NCBI GenBank assembly: GCA_014729955.1
Contig: WJJA01000266.1
Span: forward strand, 1-7,959
Direction: 5' to 3'
Length of the DNA: 7,959 bases
Source: a bacterium
GTDB taxonomy: Bacteria; Electryoneota; Electryoneia; Electryoneales; Electryoneaceae
Under the pieces are notes generated by a model. It did not search any database. It saw nothing but the letters and a program-made list of their open reading frames with translations, and was not told the DNA's origin. Made by a program: the position numbers and the translations under genes. Positions 7,400 to 7,959 of the stretch are shown here, in pieces (positions within the stretch are counted from its first letter, which is position 1; each line of letters begins with the position of its first letter).

Positions 7400-7612
7400 T
7401 CAATCAAATCTGTCGACCGGGGCGGAACGCGGCAGGCACGCGCAATCGACAATCATACGATGCTGCCGTGAAGAGCCCCGGTTTGCACCCCTCAGGAATG
7501 CGTCACACCTGAAGATCAGGCTGAATGGTGAATGTTCAGGGGATAGGTACATAAGCCGAACCGGGGGATGCAAACCGGTGAACGGCAAAAGGCCGTTAGA
7601 CGAGGTTAACTT
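7388..7612 (+). ncRNA. Candidate structured RNA, possibly a group II intron 5' (domain I) fragment
   Basis: This stretch has no credible protein gene but many complementary segments. They include TGTCGA/TCGACA (7411-7416 with 7446-7451), CCGGGGC/GCCCCGG (7417-7423 with 7475-7481) and CCTGAA/TTCAGG (7508-7513 with 7535-7540). A two-tier hairpin pairs GCCG/CGGC (7555-7558 with 7583-7586) outside ACCGG/CCGGT (7560-7564 with 7575-7579). AACGGC/GCCGTT (7581-7586 with 7592-7597) closes an A-rich loop. Some pairings exclude each other. The plus-strand string from ATAAGCCGAAC (about 7551) through to GAGGTTAAC (ending 7610) resembles, from memory, domain I of bacterial group II introns. GTGTG at 7388 would fit a GUGYG intron 5' end. 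There is no reverse transcriptase and no domain V in the window, so an intron would be a truncated remnant. The right boundary is uncertain. A riboregulator or leader RNA is the alternative. Confidence 0.4.
7478..7578. repeat. Long imperfect inverted repeat in the spacer
   Basis: CCGGTTTGCA at 7478-7487 is perfectly complementary to TGCAAACCGG at 7569-7578. The pairing continues for about five more pairs (CCCCT 7488-7492 with GGGGG 7563-7567) across one bulged A at 7568. The arms enclose about 70 bases. The octamer CCGGTTTG occurs a further time in direct orientation at 7373-7380. This pairing competes with the local hairpins of the RNA candidate, so it may be an alternative fold or the trace of a small palindromic element. 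Confidence 0.6.
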
Positions 7613-7651
7613 TCTTGATGCGAACGACCGTAGCGTCTCCTGCCGCCATCC

Positions 7652-7959
7652 TCATTGCATGGAGAGCACTTCCGCCGGCACCCGTAGCGGCAGATGATCC
7701 GCATAAATGCGGGCGAACGCATCCCTGTCTTCGTCCAGTTTCGAGGTATAGCGACGCGCTCCCTGGTGTTCGTGCAGCAACAGCAGCGGAACAGTCCAGT
7801 TGGTAAACCCGGCGATATGCGACCGCATGCAGATGTCCATGTCGTAATAGTGGAAGCCGGACAACTCCTTCGGCGGCGGCTGGAAGCGAAGGTACGTGCC
7901 GGCACGTACCATCAGGCAGATGCCGTCCAGCACCGCGACACGCCCCCACGGACCGTACA
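7652..7959 (-). CDS. Glycosyltransferase (family 2-like), C-terminal part, 5'-truncated by the window edge
   Basis: The last 101 residues of a probable sugar transferase are visible. The frame stays open to the right edge, so the N-terminal catalytic half is outside; GTG at 7933 is internal. Counting from the first full codon (7957), the segment has VLDGICLMVR at 9-18, then GFHYYDMDICMR at 34-45 followed by AGF, and a hydrophobic stretch PLLLLHEHQGARR at 57-69. The pattern V-DG---L--R, then GFH-YD-D-C-R---AG, then H---G is typical, from memory, of the C-terminal half of GT2-like glycosyltransferases acting on surface polysaccharides or glycoproteins; the Asp and His residues are probable active-site elements. 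The other two minus-strand frames here give low-complexity Arg/Ala-rich products and are shadows. The stop TGA is at 7652-7654. Donor and acceptor cannot be inferred. Confidence 0.85.
   Translation of the reverse strand, partial: YGPWGRVAVLDGICLMVRAGTYLRFQPPPKELSGFHYYDMDICMRSHIAGFTNWTVPLLLLHEHQGARRYTSKLDEDRDAFARIYADHLPLRVPAEVLSMQ

Noticed and set aside
6976..7512. A 178-codon open frame on the plus strand across the ferritin-like gene
   Set aside because: It is antisense to the EncFtn gene, whose family motifs are unmistakable. The plus-strand product has no recognisable domain and runs into the structured spacer.
7581..7597. AACGGC-loop-GCCGTT hairpin as a terminator for the glycosyltransferase gene
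   Set aside because: On the minus strand the stem is followed by CACCGG rather than a T-run, and it fits better as one helix of the structured spacer.
7596..7655. A 19-residue minus-strand frame (MRMAAGDATVVRIKKVNLV) whose ATG overlaps the glycosyltransferase stop
   Set aside because: The overlap resembles translational coupling, but there is no clear ribosome site, the product is very short with no known relative, and the region overlaps the RNA candidate. It is the tail of a longer shadow frame.
7296..7697. A 133-codon open frame on the plus strand across the spacer
   Set aside because: It overlaps the starts and ends of two minus-strand genes. Its product is low in recognisable motifs and reads through the hairpin-rich RNA candidate.
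1..7959. CRISPR arrays, tRNA or rRNA genes, insertion sequences with transposases
   Set aside because: No regularly spaced repeats, cloverleaf sequences, rRNA stretches or transposase motifs were seen on either strand.

Overview
The window suggests a bacterial chromosome of moderately high G+C. Hand counts are about 59% G+C in the kinase core of the second gene and about 32% in the main spacer. Long multi-PAS hybrid histidine kinases next to an encapsulin-type ferritin fit a Gram-negative environmental bacterium, for example Pseudomonadota or Desulfobacterota. That placement is an inference, and the sequence does not name a genus.

Layout: bases 1-3129 (+) hold the 3' part of a hybrid sensor histidine kinase whose start lies off the left edge. 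A 133-base AT-rich spacer follows. Bases 3263-6916 (+) hold a complete second hybrid kinase of 1217 residues. A 143-base convergent spacer with no convincing terminator separates it from two minus-strand genes. These are a 95-residue encapsulated-ferritin-like (EncFtn) protein at 7060-7347 and, at the right edge, the C-terminal part of a family-2-type glycosyltransferase (7652 to beyond 7959). The 304 bases between those two genes have no convincing protein gene but are dense in complementary segments. They look like a structured RNA, possibly a 5' fragment of a group II intron.

How the genes work together: the kinases share one plan, a PAS array (plus GAF in the second), then HisKA, HATPase and a C-terminal receiver. 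Both are probably cytosolic or peripheral sensors feeding a phosphorelay. Their partner (an HPt protein or a DNA-binding regulator) is not in the window. The ferritin-like protein keeps its ferroxidase residues but has no C-terminal cargo-loading tail, and no encapsulin shell gene is adjacent. Nothing in the sequence links the kinases, the ferritin and the glycosyltransferase functionally.

The points most worth a second look are the orphan, tail-less EncFtn and the structured spacer at 7366-7612.
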